A DNA stretch of 30,262 nucleotides, taken from Verrucomicrobiaceae bacterium UBA2429 (GTDB lineage Bacteria > Verrucomicrobiota > Verrucomicrobiia > Verrucomicrobiales > Verrucomicrobiaceae). Under the pieces are notes generated by a model. It did not search any database and was not told where the DNA came from. It worked only from the letters and a program-made list of their open reading frames with translations. Below are positions 15,257-25,100 of this stretch, in pieces. The stretch is taken from the NCBI GenBank assembly GCA_002343505.1, contig DDQZ01000015.1:21600-51861 (forward strand), in the 5' to 3' direction. Within the stretch, counting starts at the first letter, position 1. Each line of letters starts with the position of its first letter. The position numbers and the translations under genes were made by a program.

Positions 15257-15970
15257 ATGAACCGGACCGGACTCGCCCGCGCGCTTTCAAAGCTGGGCTT
15301 TTGCTCCCGGTCCCAAGGCTTCGAACTCATCCGCGCAGGCCGGGTGCGGCTGAACGGGCGGGTCTGCATGAATCCCGAACAGCCCGTGCTTTTGGATAAA
15401 GACGATGTGCGGGTGGATGGGGCCTCCCTTGCCGCCGCCGCGCCGGTTTATCTGATGCTGAACAAACCGCGCGGCCTGGTGACCACGGCGCGTGACGAAC
15501 AGGGCCGGGACACCATTTTCAGCCTGCTCAAAGGCGCGGGTCTGCCGCATCTCGGACCCGTGGGCCGGCTCGACAAGGCCAGCGAGGGCCTGCTCCTGCT
15601 GACCAACGACACCTCCTGGGCGCATCGTGTCACCGACCCCGCCAGCCATCTTCCCAAGACCTACCATGCGCAAACCACCGGACTCCTCGGTGAAGCTGCC
15701 CTCACGCGCTTCGCCGCCGGTATTCGTGACGATGGAGAGCGCCTCCGCCTGCCCGATGCGCGCGTCTTGCGTCAGGGCGAAAAGAACACCTGGCTGGAGA
15801 TCGTGCTCACCGAAGGCCGGAACCGCCACATCCGGCGCGTGCTCGAAGCCTTCGGCATCGAAGTCCTGCGCCTCGTCCGCGTCGCAGTCGGTCCCCTCGT
15901 CCTGGGAGAACTTGCCAAGGGCGGGTGGCGCCATTTGACCACGCAGGAAGTGAGCATTCTCGAAAATTGA
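15257..15970 (+). CDS. RsuA/RluB/RluF-family pseudouridine synthase
   Basis: A 237-residue pseudouridine synthase that isomerises uridine in rRNA. Residues 1-58 form an S4 RNA-binding domain (LARALSKLGFCSRSQGFELI, RAGRVRLNGRV). The catalytic motif GRLDKASEGLLLLTND carries the nucleophile Asp106. The C-terminal motif EGRNRHIRRVLEAFG (about residues 190-205) is typical of the RsuA branch. Which rRNA position is modified (RsuA, RluB, RluE or RluF type) cannot be told. The ATG at 15257 begins MNRTGLARALSK and fits S4 proteins; the upstream extension would run through the terminator. The leader is at most a few bases unless rpmA reads through. Confidence 0.93.
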   Translation: MNRTGLARALSKLGFCSRSQGFELIRAGRVRLNGRVCMNPEQPVLLDKDDVRVDGASLAAAAPVYLMLNKPRGLVTTARDEQGRDTIFSLLKGAGLPHLGPVGRLDKASEGLLLLTNDTSWAHRVTDPASHLPKTYHAQTTGLLGEAALTRFAAGIRDDGERLRLPDARVLRQGEKNTWLEIVLTEGRNRHIRRVLEAFGIEVLRLVRVAVGPLVLGELAKGGWRHLTTQEVSILEN

Positions 15971-16073
15971 CCGGCTGCCTCCTTCAATGTTGCGCAAACC
16001 GCCGCGATTCCTGGCCGGTTCATGCCATTCCGCGCGCTTGTCGAAAAGCTGGAAGGCACTGCGCGTTTGTGAT

Positions 16074-16079
16074 AAGGAG
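16074..16079 (+). promoter_or_regulatory. Strong Shine-Dalgarno site for the cytochrome gene
   Basis: AAGGAG lies 5 nt before the ATG at 16085 and supports this start, which also gives a good signal peptide. Strong sites of this type are rare in this window. Confidence 0.7.
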
Positions 16080-16084
16080 CATTT

Positions 16085-16504
16085 ATGAAATCCCTTTCCC
16101 GATTCACTCTCGCTGCCGCCTTCCTGCTGGCGGGCGCCTTGCATGCGGCGGACGCCAAGGTGGACTTCACCACCCAGATCAAACCCCTGCTCGGCACCCG
16201 CTGCATCAACTGCCACCACTCCGGCGCGCTCTTTGGCGAGCTGAATCTGGAGAACCGCGAGATGGCCTTCAAAAAGCGCGCCAACGGACCGGTCATCATT
16301 CCCGGCAAGCCGGACAGCAGCATGCTTTATCTCGTTCTCAAGCTGCCGCCGAAAGAGTTGAAGGCCATGCCGCCCAACGGCCACCGCATTCCCGACCGGG
16401 AGGTGAATTTGATCCATGACTGGATCAGGCAGGGCGCCGTCTGGCCCGCCGGTGCCGAGGGTGTGATCCAGCCTCCCAGGATGAAAACCTCCAGCGGCTC
16501 CTGA
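16085..16504 (+). CDS. Exported monohaem cytochrome c (Planctomycete cytochrome C-type domain)
   Basis: A 139-residue protein with a Sec signal peptide (basic MKSLSRF, hydrophobic core to residue 19, likely cleavage after ALHA). The mature part matches the cytochrome c domain common in Planctomycetes and Verrucomicrobia: DFTTQIKPLLGTRCINCHHS with haem motif C40-I-N-C43-H44, then NREMAFK, IIPGKPDSSMLYLVL and KAMPPNGHRIPDREVNLIHDWI. M95 is the likely distal ligand. It acts in the periplasm. In these phyla the domain is usually fused to large secreted proteins, whereas here it stands alone. It lies between a pseudouridine synthase and a solute-binding protein, 26 bp before the latter, which gives no clear clue to its redox partner. 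Confidence 0.9.
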   Translation: MKSLSRFTLAAAFLLAGALHAADAKVDFTTQIKPLLGTRCINCHHSGALFGELNLENREMAFKKRANGPVIIPGKPDSSMLYLVLKLPPKELKAMPPNGHRIPDREVNLIHDWIRQGAVWPAGAEGVIQPPRMKTSSGS

Positions 16505-16530
16505 GCGATCCCAGCCCGCGTCCGTCACCC

Positions 16531-18174
16531 ATGACCGCCTGGATCACGCGCCTCGTCCTGCTCTCCGGGCTGATTGCGGCGCTCGTCTTCTTTCACCATT
16601 CCCGCGCGCACCGGCCGCCGCGCGTGGATGCGGCGCGGGAGAAGGGCATCCTGCTCGTCGGCAACGGCTCGGACCCCGCCACGCTCGATCCCCACCTCGC
16701 CACAGGCACGCCGGAGCATGCCATTCTCGACTCCATCTTCGAGGGGCTTGTCGCCGCCACGCCGGAGGATCCGGACGCCAACGGTCACGGAGCCGCCGAG
16801 CGTTGGGAGACGGAGGACTTTGTCCACTGGACCTTTCATCTGCGCAAAAACGCGCGCTGGAGCGATGGCGCCCCTGTCACCGCCCGGGACTTTTTATTCG
16901 CCTTCGAGCGCATCCTCACACCGGCGCTCGGCGCCGATTACGCGCCCATGCTTTACCCGTTGCGGAACGCGGAGGAGTTCAACACGGGGAAGATCCCCGG
17001 CTTCCAGGAAGTGGGCGCCAGCGCGCCGGACGATCACACTTTGAAACTCGTGCTCAAAGGCCCCGCGCCCTACCTGCTCTCCATGCTCAAGCATTACGCC
17101 TGGTATCCCGTGCCGCGCCACGTCATTGAAAAGCACGGCAAAATGACCGACCGCGTCTCGCCATGGACCCGCCCGGGCAACCTCGTCGGCAACGGCGCGT
17201 TTCAGCTCCGGGAATGGCGCCTCACGCATTACGTCTCCGTGGAGCGCAATCCGCATTACTGGGACGCCGGGTCAGTGCGGCTCAATGGCATCCACTTTTT
17301 CCCCATCGTCAGCGACTCCACCGAGGAGCGCGCCTTCCGCGACGGGCAGCTTCACACCACGCTCACTTTGCCGCTGGCGAAGATACCGCTCTACCAGCGG
17401 CAGCACCCGGATTTGCTGCGCGTTGACCCGATTCTCTCCGTCTATTTTTACCGCTGCAATGTCACACGCAAGCCGCTCGACGACGCGCGGGTGCGCCGCG
17501 CCCTGGCGCTGGCCGTGGACCGCTCCGCCATCGTGGAAAACATCCTGCGCGCCGGCCAGAAGCCCGCGCACGGTCTCACTCCGCCCGGCAGTTCGCCGGA
17601 TTACACCACGCCCGATGTGCTGCGTTTCGACCCGGAAAAAGCCCGCGCCCTGCTCGCCGAGGCCGGTTACCCGGACGGGCGCGGCTTTCCACGGTTCGAA
17701 ATTCTGATCAACACCAACGAGGCGCACCGCTCCATAGCCGAGGCCGTGCAGGAGATGTGGAAAAAGCACCTCAAGATCAGCATCGGCGTGCGCAACGAGG
17801 ACTGGGGCGTCTATCTCGACAGCCAGCGCAAGCTCGACTACAGCGTCTGCCGCGCCGCCTGGCAGGGCGACTACCTGGACCCCTTCACCTTCCTGAGCAT
17901 GTGGAAGACCGGCGACGGCAACAACAACACCGGCTGGGGCAGCCCGGCTTACGACGCGCTCATGGACGCCAGCTCCCGCGAGCCCGACACCACCCGGCGC
18001 ATGGCCCAACTCCAGGAGGCCGAGCGCCTCCTGCTCGACGAGCTGCCCATGCTGCCGCTTTACTGGTACGTCCACACCTGGCTCAAGCGCCCCGAAGTGC
18101 AAGGCTGGCCCCCTTCCCTGCTCGACCACCGCTGCTACAAGGCCATCCATTTTCAGGAGTCCGGCCGGCGGTAG
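16531..18174 (+). CDS. OppA-like extracellular solute-binding protein (SBP family 5)
   Basis: A 547-residue peptide/nickel-type ABC transporter binding protein. Residues about 5-23 are a membrane anchor or uncleaved signal; no lipobox cysteine is present. The mature region has the family blocks DPATLDPHLATGTPEHAILD, IFEGLVAATPED, WTFHLRKNARWSDGAPVTA, DFLFAFERIL, GNGAFQLREW, NPHYWDAGSVRLNGIHF and DARVRRALALAVDRSAIVEN, and ends LLDELPMLPLYWYVHTWLKR. The length equals that of OppA-like proteins. It would bind oligopeptides in the periplasm and deliver them to a permease. No permease or ATPase genes are in the window, so its transporter must be encoded elsewhere. Confidence 0.93.
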   Translation: MTAWITRLVLLSGLIAALVFFHHSRAHRPPRVDAAREKGILLVGNGSDPATLDPHLATGTPEHAILDSIFEGLVAATPEDPDANGHGAAERWETEDFVHWTFHLRKNARWSDGAPVTARDFLFAFERILTPALGADYAPMLYPLRNAEEFNTGKIPGFQEVGASAPDDHTLKLVLKGPAPYLLSMLKHYAWYPVPRHVIEKHGKMTDRVSPWTRPGNLVGNGAFQLREWRLTHYVSVERNPHYWDAGSVRLNGIHFFPIVSDSTEERAFRDGQLHTTLTLPLAKIPLYQRQHPDLLRVDPILSVYFYRCNVTRKPLDDARVRRALALAVDRSAIVENILRAGQKPAHGLTPPGSSPDYTTPDVLRFDPEKARALLAEAGYPDGRGFPRFEILINTNEAHRSIAEAVQEMWKKHLKISIGVRNEDWGVYLDSQRKLDYSVCRAAWQGDYLDPFTFLSMWKTGDGNNNTGWGSPAYDALMDASSREPDTTRRMAQLQEAERLLLDELPMLPLYWYVHTWLKRPEVQGWPPSLLDHRCYKAIHFQESGRR

Positions 18175-18395
18175 GTTATTTTGACAGGCAGGCGGCTTCC
18201 GCGGGGAAGTTTCCCCTGCCTCTCCGGCGGAGATTTTGTGCTCAGGACTGCGCCCGGCTCAGATGGCTTCAGGATTCCATATTCGCGGCATTCCCGGCAC
18301 TCAAAACGCGCCTGCGGAGCCGCGAGTGGCCTGGATTGTCTCCGAAAGTTTTCGCGACAAAACCGCTTCAGCGGCTATCTTTTCCGCCCCTTCTC

Positions 18396-18905
18396 ATGGC
18401 AGACTTCTTCACAAACCCCCTCTACACCTTCGGCATGGGCTTCGCCCTCGGTTGTGTCTTCCTCGTCATGGCGGTGTTCAGCCATTGGAAGACGAAAGGC
18501 GAATTCCGCCGCTACAAATCCCATTTGAGCGACAAGCTGGAACTCGACGCCCGCCAGCTCCAGGAAACCAACAAGGAGCGCGCCCGGCTGGCCCAGGAAA
18601 ACGAGAACCTGCGCATCCAGGTGAACCGGCTGAACGAAAAACCGGACAACAAGCTCCAGCGCGAGCTGGAGATCATGGCCCGCGCGGAAAAGCACATGCT
18701 GGTCAACGCGCCCGGTTTCGCCCCAGCGTGGGAAATGGCCAAGTCACACGCCATGTCGCAGCTCGAGACCGAGGAAAAAGGCCTGTCCTTCCCCCAAAAG
18801 ATCTTCCGCAAACTCATCGGACCTGGCGCCTCCAGCAACAACTCCGGCCCCGCGCACGAACCCGCCTCCCATCACGCGGAGACCGCCAAATCCGACGCGG
18901 CATGA
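18396..18905 (+). CDS. Small membrane-anchored coiled-coil protein of unknown function
   Basis: A 169-residue protein that I cannot assign to a named family. Residues about 9-29 (YTFGMGFALGCVFLVMAVFS) are a single N-terminal membrane helix. Residues about 45-95 are heptad-rich and strongly charged (LELDARQLQETNKERARLAQ, ENENLRIQVNRLNEK), a likely coiled coil. The C-terminal 40 residues are Ser/Pro/His-rich and disordered. The overall shape recalls small bacterial YhcB/DUF1043-type envelope proteins, but that is only an analogy. The start MADFFTNPLYTFG is preferred because the in-frame extension overlaps the preceding gene in another frame. The 221 bp upstream hold a GGGGA-AGTT-TCCCC hairpin (18203-18216) but no clear promoter. 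Confidence 0.7.
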   Translation: MADFFTNPLYTFGMGFALGCVFLVMAVFSHWKTKGEFRRYKSHLSDKLELDARQLQETNKERARLAQENENLRIQVNRLNEKPDNKLQRELEIMARAEKHMLVNAPGFAPAWEMAKSHAMSQLETEEKGLSFPQKIFRKLIGPGASSNNSGPAHEPASHHAETAKSDAA

Positions 18906-18997
18906 CTCCGCGCCAGCGGCCTCGTCATCAGAGCGAATGACGGCTCTCCTGCGGGCGGCTTGCCGCTGGTTCGTCGAATCTAAACCCGGGACTTAAA

Positions 18998-19159
18998 TCA
19001 ACTCAACGGATTCAAAAACTTGGGGGCAACACCCGGAAGTGCGGGCATGAAGCTATCAAAATTCGTGATCAGCATGGTCCAGACTCCGTGTCCAACCGTC
19101 TGATCCGTGGTTTCCAACCGCGTGTTCACGTTGAATCCAGGCCACGCATGGTTCCGCAT
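18998..19159 (-). CDS. Possible 53-residue protein or gene remnant downstream of the giant gene
   Basis: An ATG 8 bp after the stop of the giant repeat gene opens a 53-codon frame with ordinary-looking composition. It contains HAWPGFNVNTRLETTDQTVG and WTMLITNFDSFMPALPGV and ends LNPLS. I do not recognise it. The frame is also open upstream of the ATG, into the end of the giant gene in another register. It could therefore be a small gene cotranscribed with the giant gene, the 3' remnant of a lost gene, or chance. Nothing else is seen in 18906-18997. Confidence 0.25.
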   Translation of the reverse strand: MRNHAWPGFNVNTRLETTDQTVGHGVWTMLITNFDSFMPALPGVAPKFLNPLS

Positions 19160-19167
19160 TTCCGGGA

Positions 19168-22100
19168 TCAACGTCTGCGCCGGAAATGGAGACCCATGAG
19201 ACCGAGGAACAGCAGCAGCACGCGCCCCGGCTCCGGCACCATCACCATGATCGTGCCCTGCGTGTAAAGGTTGGAGACATCCCAGGCCAGGCCGATCGAG
19301 CTGAGATCGGGCAGGTTCATGTAATTGAAGGGGGCCGGATCGGAAAGGTTGCTGAACGCGCCCGTCACTCCGCCCGTGAGACCCGTCCAGTCAAACAGCC
19401 TCCACTCCGTTCCCACCACCCAACTTCCATCTATCGGCAGGCTGGTGGTTACATGCAGCTGCGCGTTGGCTCCGATGGTGAAGCCGCTGGAACCATTGAC
19501 CACGAGCAAGTCATTATGCGTCGCGTCATTGAGCCCTCCGCTCCCCTGGCCGCTGAACAGGTCGAATGCCACAATGTCATTCACCGTCACCAGCCCGGCG
19601 CCTGTCGTCGTGATTGTGAGCTGCCGCGCGCTCACATCCCCCGCAGTGCCGATCTGCAGTGTGCCGTCCACCATGACGCTGTTGTCAGCCGCCGGGGCGA
19701 GGAAGCCGTTGCCGCCCAGCGTGGCTCCCAGGGCAACCACGACCGCGCCAGTGCCGGTGGCGGAACCGGTCGTGTTTGTGGCGAGCAGGGTTCCCGCGCC
19801 CACCGTGGTGATGCCCGTGTAGGTGTTTGCGTTGCTCAAGACAACAGTGCCCGCGCCAACCTTCTCCAAACCACCCGCCACCGCGCCGCCGATGACACCG
19901 CTGAGGGTCAGCGTGCCGCCTGTGTCCGCTCCCACATCGAAGTTTCCTGCTGTCGTTTCTGCGATGGTGACAACGCCTGAATACACACCCGCGGACGCTC
20001 CGCCATGGAGGCGGAGGGTCTTGTTGTTGCCCGTGTTGCTGACGGTCAGGTCGTTGGCTATCGCGATCCCGTCCGCGATTTCGAGCACGGAATCCGAGTT
20101 GACCAGCGTCACGACCCCGGCGCCAAACGCGCTGTTGCTGGCCGCCCGCAGCACGCCACCCCCGGCGGTGGTGTTTCCCGTGTGGGTGTTGGCTCCATTG
20201 AGCACCCAGGTGTTTGCATCCGACTTGGTCACCGAGAGAATTCCAAGCGTGCCGCCGTCCAGCGCGCCTATGGAGTTTTCAACGGAAGGATCCGATGTGC
20301 CGCGCAGGGTCAGCGTCTTGTTGCCGCCGCGCATCATGACCGCGCCTCCAAGTTCGAACGCGCCCGTGCCATCCGCGGACAAAGTCACCCCTCCGGTTGT
20401 CCCCTGGAGTCCGACCAGACGGTCGCTGGCATGTCCCGCGCCTGTGTAAGCCAGTGTCGTGGCCCCGGTGGTCAGCCCCATTCGGATGATGCCCTGCCGG
20501 GCGTTCAAAGGATTGCCCAGGGCGCTGGATCCGCCCGCGACATTGCCCATGCTGTCAATGCTCAGAGTCCCCGCCTGGATTTCCGTGATGCCGGTGTAAG
20601 TGCTCGCGCCGGAGAGTGCCAGCACATTGTTTTGGGTTTTTGTCAGGCCCACAGGTCCAGCCAGCGCAGCTCCGACAAGGGTGTCTCCCGTGTGGCCAAA
20701 GGCAAAGCCCTGGGTGGAGTAAATGGTGCCCGTGCCATTAATCACCGGGCTTTCACCACTTGTGGTGACACGGCCGACAGTGACCTCGCTCACGCCAACA
20801 TCGAGAACTGCCCCGCCCAAAATCGCGAGGTTGCCACTCCCGATGGAGTTGCTGTTCCCAAGTGTGAGAGTGCCGCCGGCAACAGTCGTCGGACCTGTGA
20901 GAGTCGCGTCGGCGTTGAGGGTGAGGTTGCCAAGACCTGTCTTCGTAAACCCACCCGGCCCGGAACCGAGCGTCCCGGCAAGGGCCAAGTCGGATCCATT
21001 CGTGTCCATGACTCCACCTCCCTCAAGGAAGAGAATCGAGCGCTGGGAGATGTCATCCGTGAAGCCGGCCCCCAGCCGGAGGACGCCGCCCGCAAAAACC
21101 AGCCCGCCGCTGTTGCCTCCAATGTTCGCGAGTCCGGTGATTTCGAGCACCCCCTCATTGAGTGTCGTCTTGCTGGCGCCACCACCCGCCGTATTGGCCG
21201 CGGAAAGCACCAGGGTGCCGCGTCCGGATTTGGTGATGTCCGCTGTTGATGTCAGCGGCGACGCCAGCGTCGCCACCAGAGATGCGGCGTTTGCGGCGGC
21301 TGAGGGATTGATCACATGTATCACATACTCGCTCCCGCCAACAGTGATCCCGTCATCAAACCCGCCGAACAGAGTATTGTAGGCCGTGGAGTCGGCTCCG
21401 CCTGTGAGAGTGAACAAAAAGGCACCGCTGGTATTCGCCAGCACCTGACCGGCTCCCGATCCTGTGAACTCCAAGCCGGTGACCGCCTCATTGTTGACAA
21501 CCAGCGAGTTCAGCACGCGACCGCCAACGCCCGTGAGATTGGCGGACAAGGACTCGCGGGTGTTGTTGGTGTCTCCCGCCGTGCTGAAAGCCGCGTACTC
21601 CGTTGAAAAGTCGAGCGGACGGAAGCCCGAGCCTGCGGCATAAGTGAGCAGGCTGTTGCCCATGTTGGTGTTGCCGAGCGCGCCGGCGAGCGATTCGCCA
21701 ATCGCCCATGGCACAATGTCGAGCGTGGCACCTCCAGCGGCTCCACCCCCGCCCGCCAAGTTGGCCGGATTCGCCATGAAGACGGCCTCGCTGGCGCCCG
21801 TGATCTCGAACTGCGAGCGCTGCACATTGGCGGTGGCCAGACCGAGGACGGTGCCGCGGACGTTGATCGTGGCGTTGTTGTTGCGCACCAGGTCGCTCAT
21901 GCGCAGATCGGGGTCGTCATTGGCCGTGGTGGCCTCGATCGTCACATAACTTGCGCCGGAGTTGGCTGTCACGACACCCACGACCTCGGTGTTGGTGCTC
22001 TCCTGGTCCGTGCGCATGCCAAGACCGCGCGGCAGATTGATTGTGGCTCCGCTGAACCCGCCGTCGGCGGAGTTGAGGATGATTTCGGAGGTGTCCAATA

Positions 22101-25100
22101 TCCTGGTGGCAATGCGGGTGGTGCCATTGTTGTCCATCAGCAGGTTGCCGCCTTTGTTGATGGTGAAGGTGGAGGCGTCGTTCTGGCCGATATTGCTCAG
22201 GATGAATGTTCCCCCGCTGATCACCACCTCCCCGGTGAAGCCGCTGCTGTTGTTCTGCAGGTTCAGATTTCCCGTACTGCCCGTGTTCATGACGATCGAA
22301 CCCGAGCCGGTGAACACACCCGCGTAAGTGGTGTTGGCGCTCTGGTTCAATGTCAGTGTGTGGCCGCCGACAGCCACCGTGCCGTATTCCGAATTGGTGG
22401 CGCGTTTGCCGCCGGAAAGCCTGCCGATGGTTTCATCCGCCGCGAGTTGCAGAATGCTGTGGCGGTTCAGTGCGAGAGTGACAATCGAAGTGTCGCCGAT
22501 CGCGTTGCCGCCGCCCGCGACAAGAGTGCCCTGCAAAATCTCGGTCTCATCCGTGTAGGTGTTGTATCCCGAAAGCAGGACGACGCCCTCGCCGGATTTG
22601 GTGAAGGCGTGGTTGGTGATGATGGAGGAGGAGATTTCAAACACCCGCCCGCTGTCCTGTGTGACGATGATCTCGGAAGTGCCGGAAGTGAGATTGCCGC
22701 CGAAGACCGAGGATTCGCCAGCATCCACACCGGACGTCACCAGCAACCCTCCCGAGGCGATGTGCAGCGCGCCAAGCGGGCTGACGCCCAGATTCGATCC
22801 GCCCGAGGCGTCAAAACGCAGGCTGTTGATGGCGGCTCGCGACAGGGTCCCTGAAAACCCGGTCGTCTCATCCGTGATGTGATCACCCGCCGCCCAGATC
22901 GAAAGGTCATTTTTGGCGCTGGAAACGAGGGCCACGATGTTGTTGCCGCTTTTGGTGGCGAACCAGGTGCCCGTGCCGTCCTCGACCGTGGCAAAACCGG
23001 AGGATCCCAGAAGGCCGTTGGTCAGGCCCGTGGTAGTCGTGACGCCGTGTGTGTCGCTTTGGACTCCTGAGGGCAGCACAAAACGCACGGTGCCGTCCCG
23101 GTTGGCATTCGTCCGGGTGATGGCCCCCAGGTTCAGGACGATCTCCTGGCCGCTGCCCGGTGTGAGCGTGACACGATTGGCGCCGCCGTTGTCCGCTGTG
23201 GCGCTGCCGTCCAGGCTGAAACTCGCGACAGTCTGGCTGGTGGATGCCGAGCCGTTGCCGATCAATGTCAGATCACCTCCAATCATTTCGAGCTGCGAGC
23301 CTTCGCGCAGTTTGGTCGTGTTGCTGAGGCTGTAGTCGAGAACGAGCAGACCCTCGTTTAGAATCGTGCGCCCCGTGGCGGCCAGTCCGCTGTTGTCGCC
23401 CCTGAAGGTCACAGTTCCAGGCCCGAACTTCTCCAGAGTGGCCGTGCCCGTGCTGGCGAAGTTGGCGTTAATCTCTCCCGCATAGAGGTCAATGTCGCCC
23501 AGCAAGACCGTCAGGGTGCCGGTGCCGTTGACAATGCCGCTCCGGTCGGCGGCGCGCTCGCCAAGGATAAATCTGCCGGATTCGAGATCGAAGGCGCCCA
23601 GGTTCAGAATACCCGGCTCCCCGCCTGCCGACTGCCCGATGAAGAGACGGTAGGGGATGGTCATGTCCACAGCATTGTCGGCTCCGATGTTCACCGTGGA
23701 GCCGTTGTTGATGTTGAGATCACCTGACGCCGCTCCGGAGAGGAAGCGCAACACACCCGTGCTGTCGAGATTCAAGATCGTCGAGGTTCCCTGGACGGTC
23801 ATATTGTCGGCGACAGTGTTTTGCATTCCCGACAACGTCCATGTCCCGCCGCTGACCAGGGCGTCGGCCGCTGTGCCCGTCATGGTGAACCCTCCCGTGA
23901 TCGCGCCCGCGCTGCCGGCGGTGCCGGCGAGAATCAGGCGGTTGCCGGACGTGTCTATGCCCACTGTGATGGCGCCAGCGTATGTCATTGAAGCGCCGTT
24001 GGTGCCATTGAGTGAAAGAGTGGAGTTCGCGGTGCTGGTGAAGACCGGACGGTCCGTGGTCTGGCTCGCCGAGTCTCCATCGAAGCGCAGGGTGCCGCCC
24101 GTCATGTGGATGGCGCCGCCCTGGCCAAGGCTGCTGGCCGGACCGCCGATGTTCGACACGGTGGTGAATGCCAGCGTTCCCGCAGTGATGGTCACATCCC
24201 CCGCGAAGGAGTTCGCGTCATTATCCAGGATCATCACCCCGCTGGCGCTCTTGGTCAGCGTGCCGGTGCCGCTGATCAAATTGGACACTGTGAAAGTGCC
24301 GGTGCGGTTGTAAACCAGCGCGCCGTTGTTCACCACATTGCCGGCGCCGATGGAGCCCGCTCCCGCGCCGGCTCCGATCGTGAGCGTTCCCGCGCTGATG
24401 GTCGTTGTCCCGATATAAAGATCATTGTTCGCCGAAAGGGTGAGCACTCCATTGCCCGCCTTGGTTAGATTGAAAGCGCCGGACAATGCTCCGCTCACCA
24501 GCAGGGAGGAACCATTGGCCCCGGTGCCCGCCACAGTCCAGGTCTGTTCCGCGCCGAGCAGGACAGGCGCGCTGATGGCGACCGCCCCGGCATTGTCCCC
24601 GACATCAATGCCATCCGTGCTGGCGGAAGGCGCGAGGGTGAGGCCGAAGGCCGAACTAAACCCCGGGGCGATGGATACCGAGGTCACACCGGCGGGTGCG
24701 CTGGCAAACTTCAAATCATTGATGAAGTAGTGATTGTCCAGAGTGGTGGCGAGGGACGGACCTGAGGCCGCAGTTGAGGAGAAAATGACCGTGTTGGCCG
24801 AGCCGGGCGAGCCTCCAGAATCAAGCGTGCCCGCCGCATCCGTGGAGAAGTTCGAGTTTGAACCGCTCAACTGCGCCCAACTGCCGCTCAGATCACCCTG
24901 CCAGTAAAGATCACCCGCAGCGATGGCCGCAAGGCCGAGCTGGACCAGCGTGTCAGAGGTTGTGAGAGAGTAAGTGAAGCCGCCAGGCATGTGGTTCAGC
25001 TCGTATGCCGCCCCGCTCAGGCCGCTGCCCGCGGAGATCAGGTCATAACTCGCGGCGGAACCAAAACCGGCGAGACCCACGATGTTGAGCTGAATGGTGT

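Noticed and set aside
18187..18220. Hairpin (GGGGA-AGTT-TCCCC) after the solute-binding protein gene as an intrinsic terminator.
   Set aside because: The stem is short and no T-run follows; kept only as a note in the downstream gene entry.
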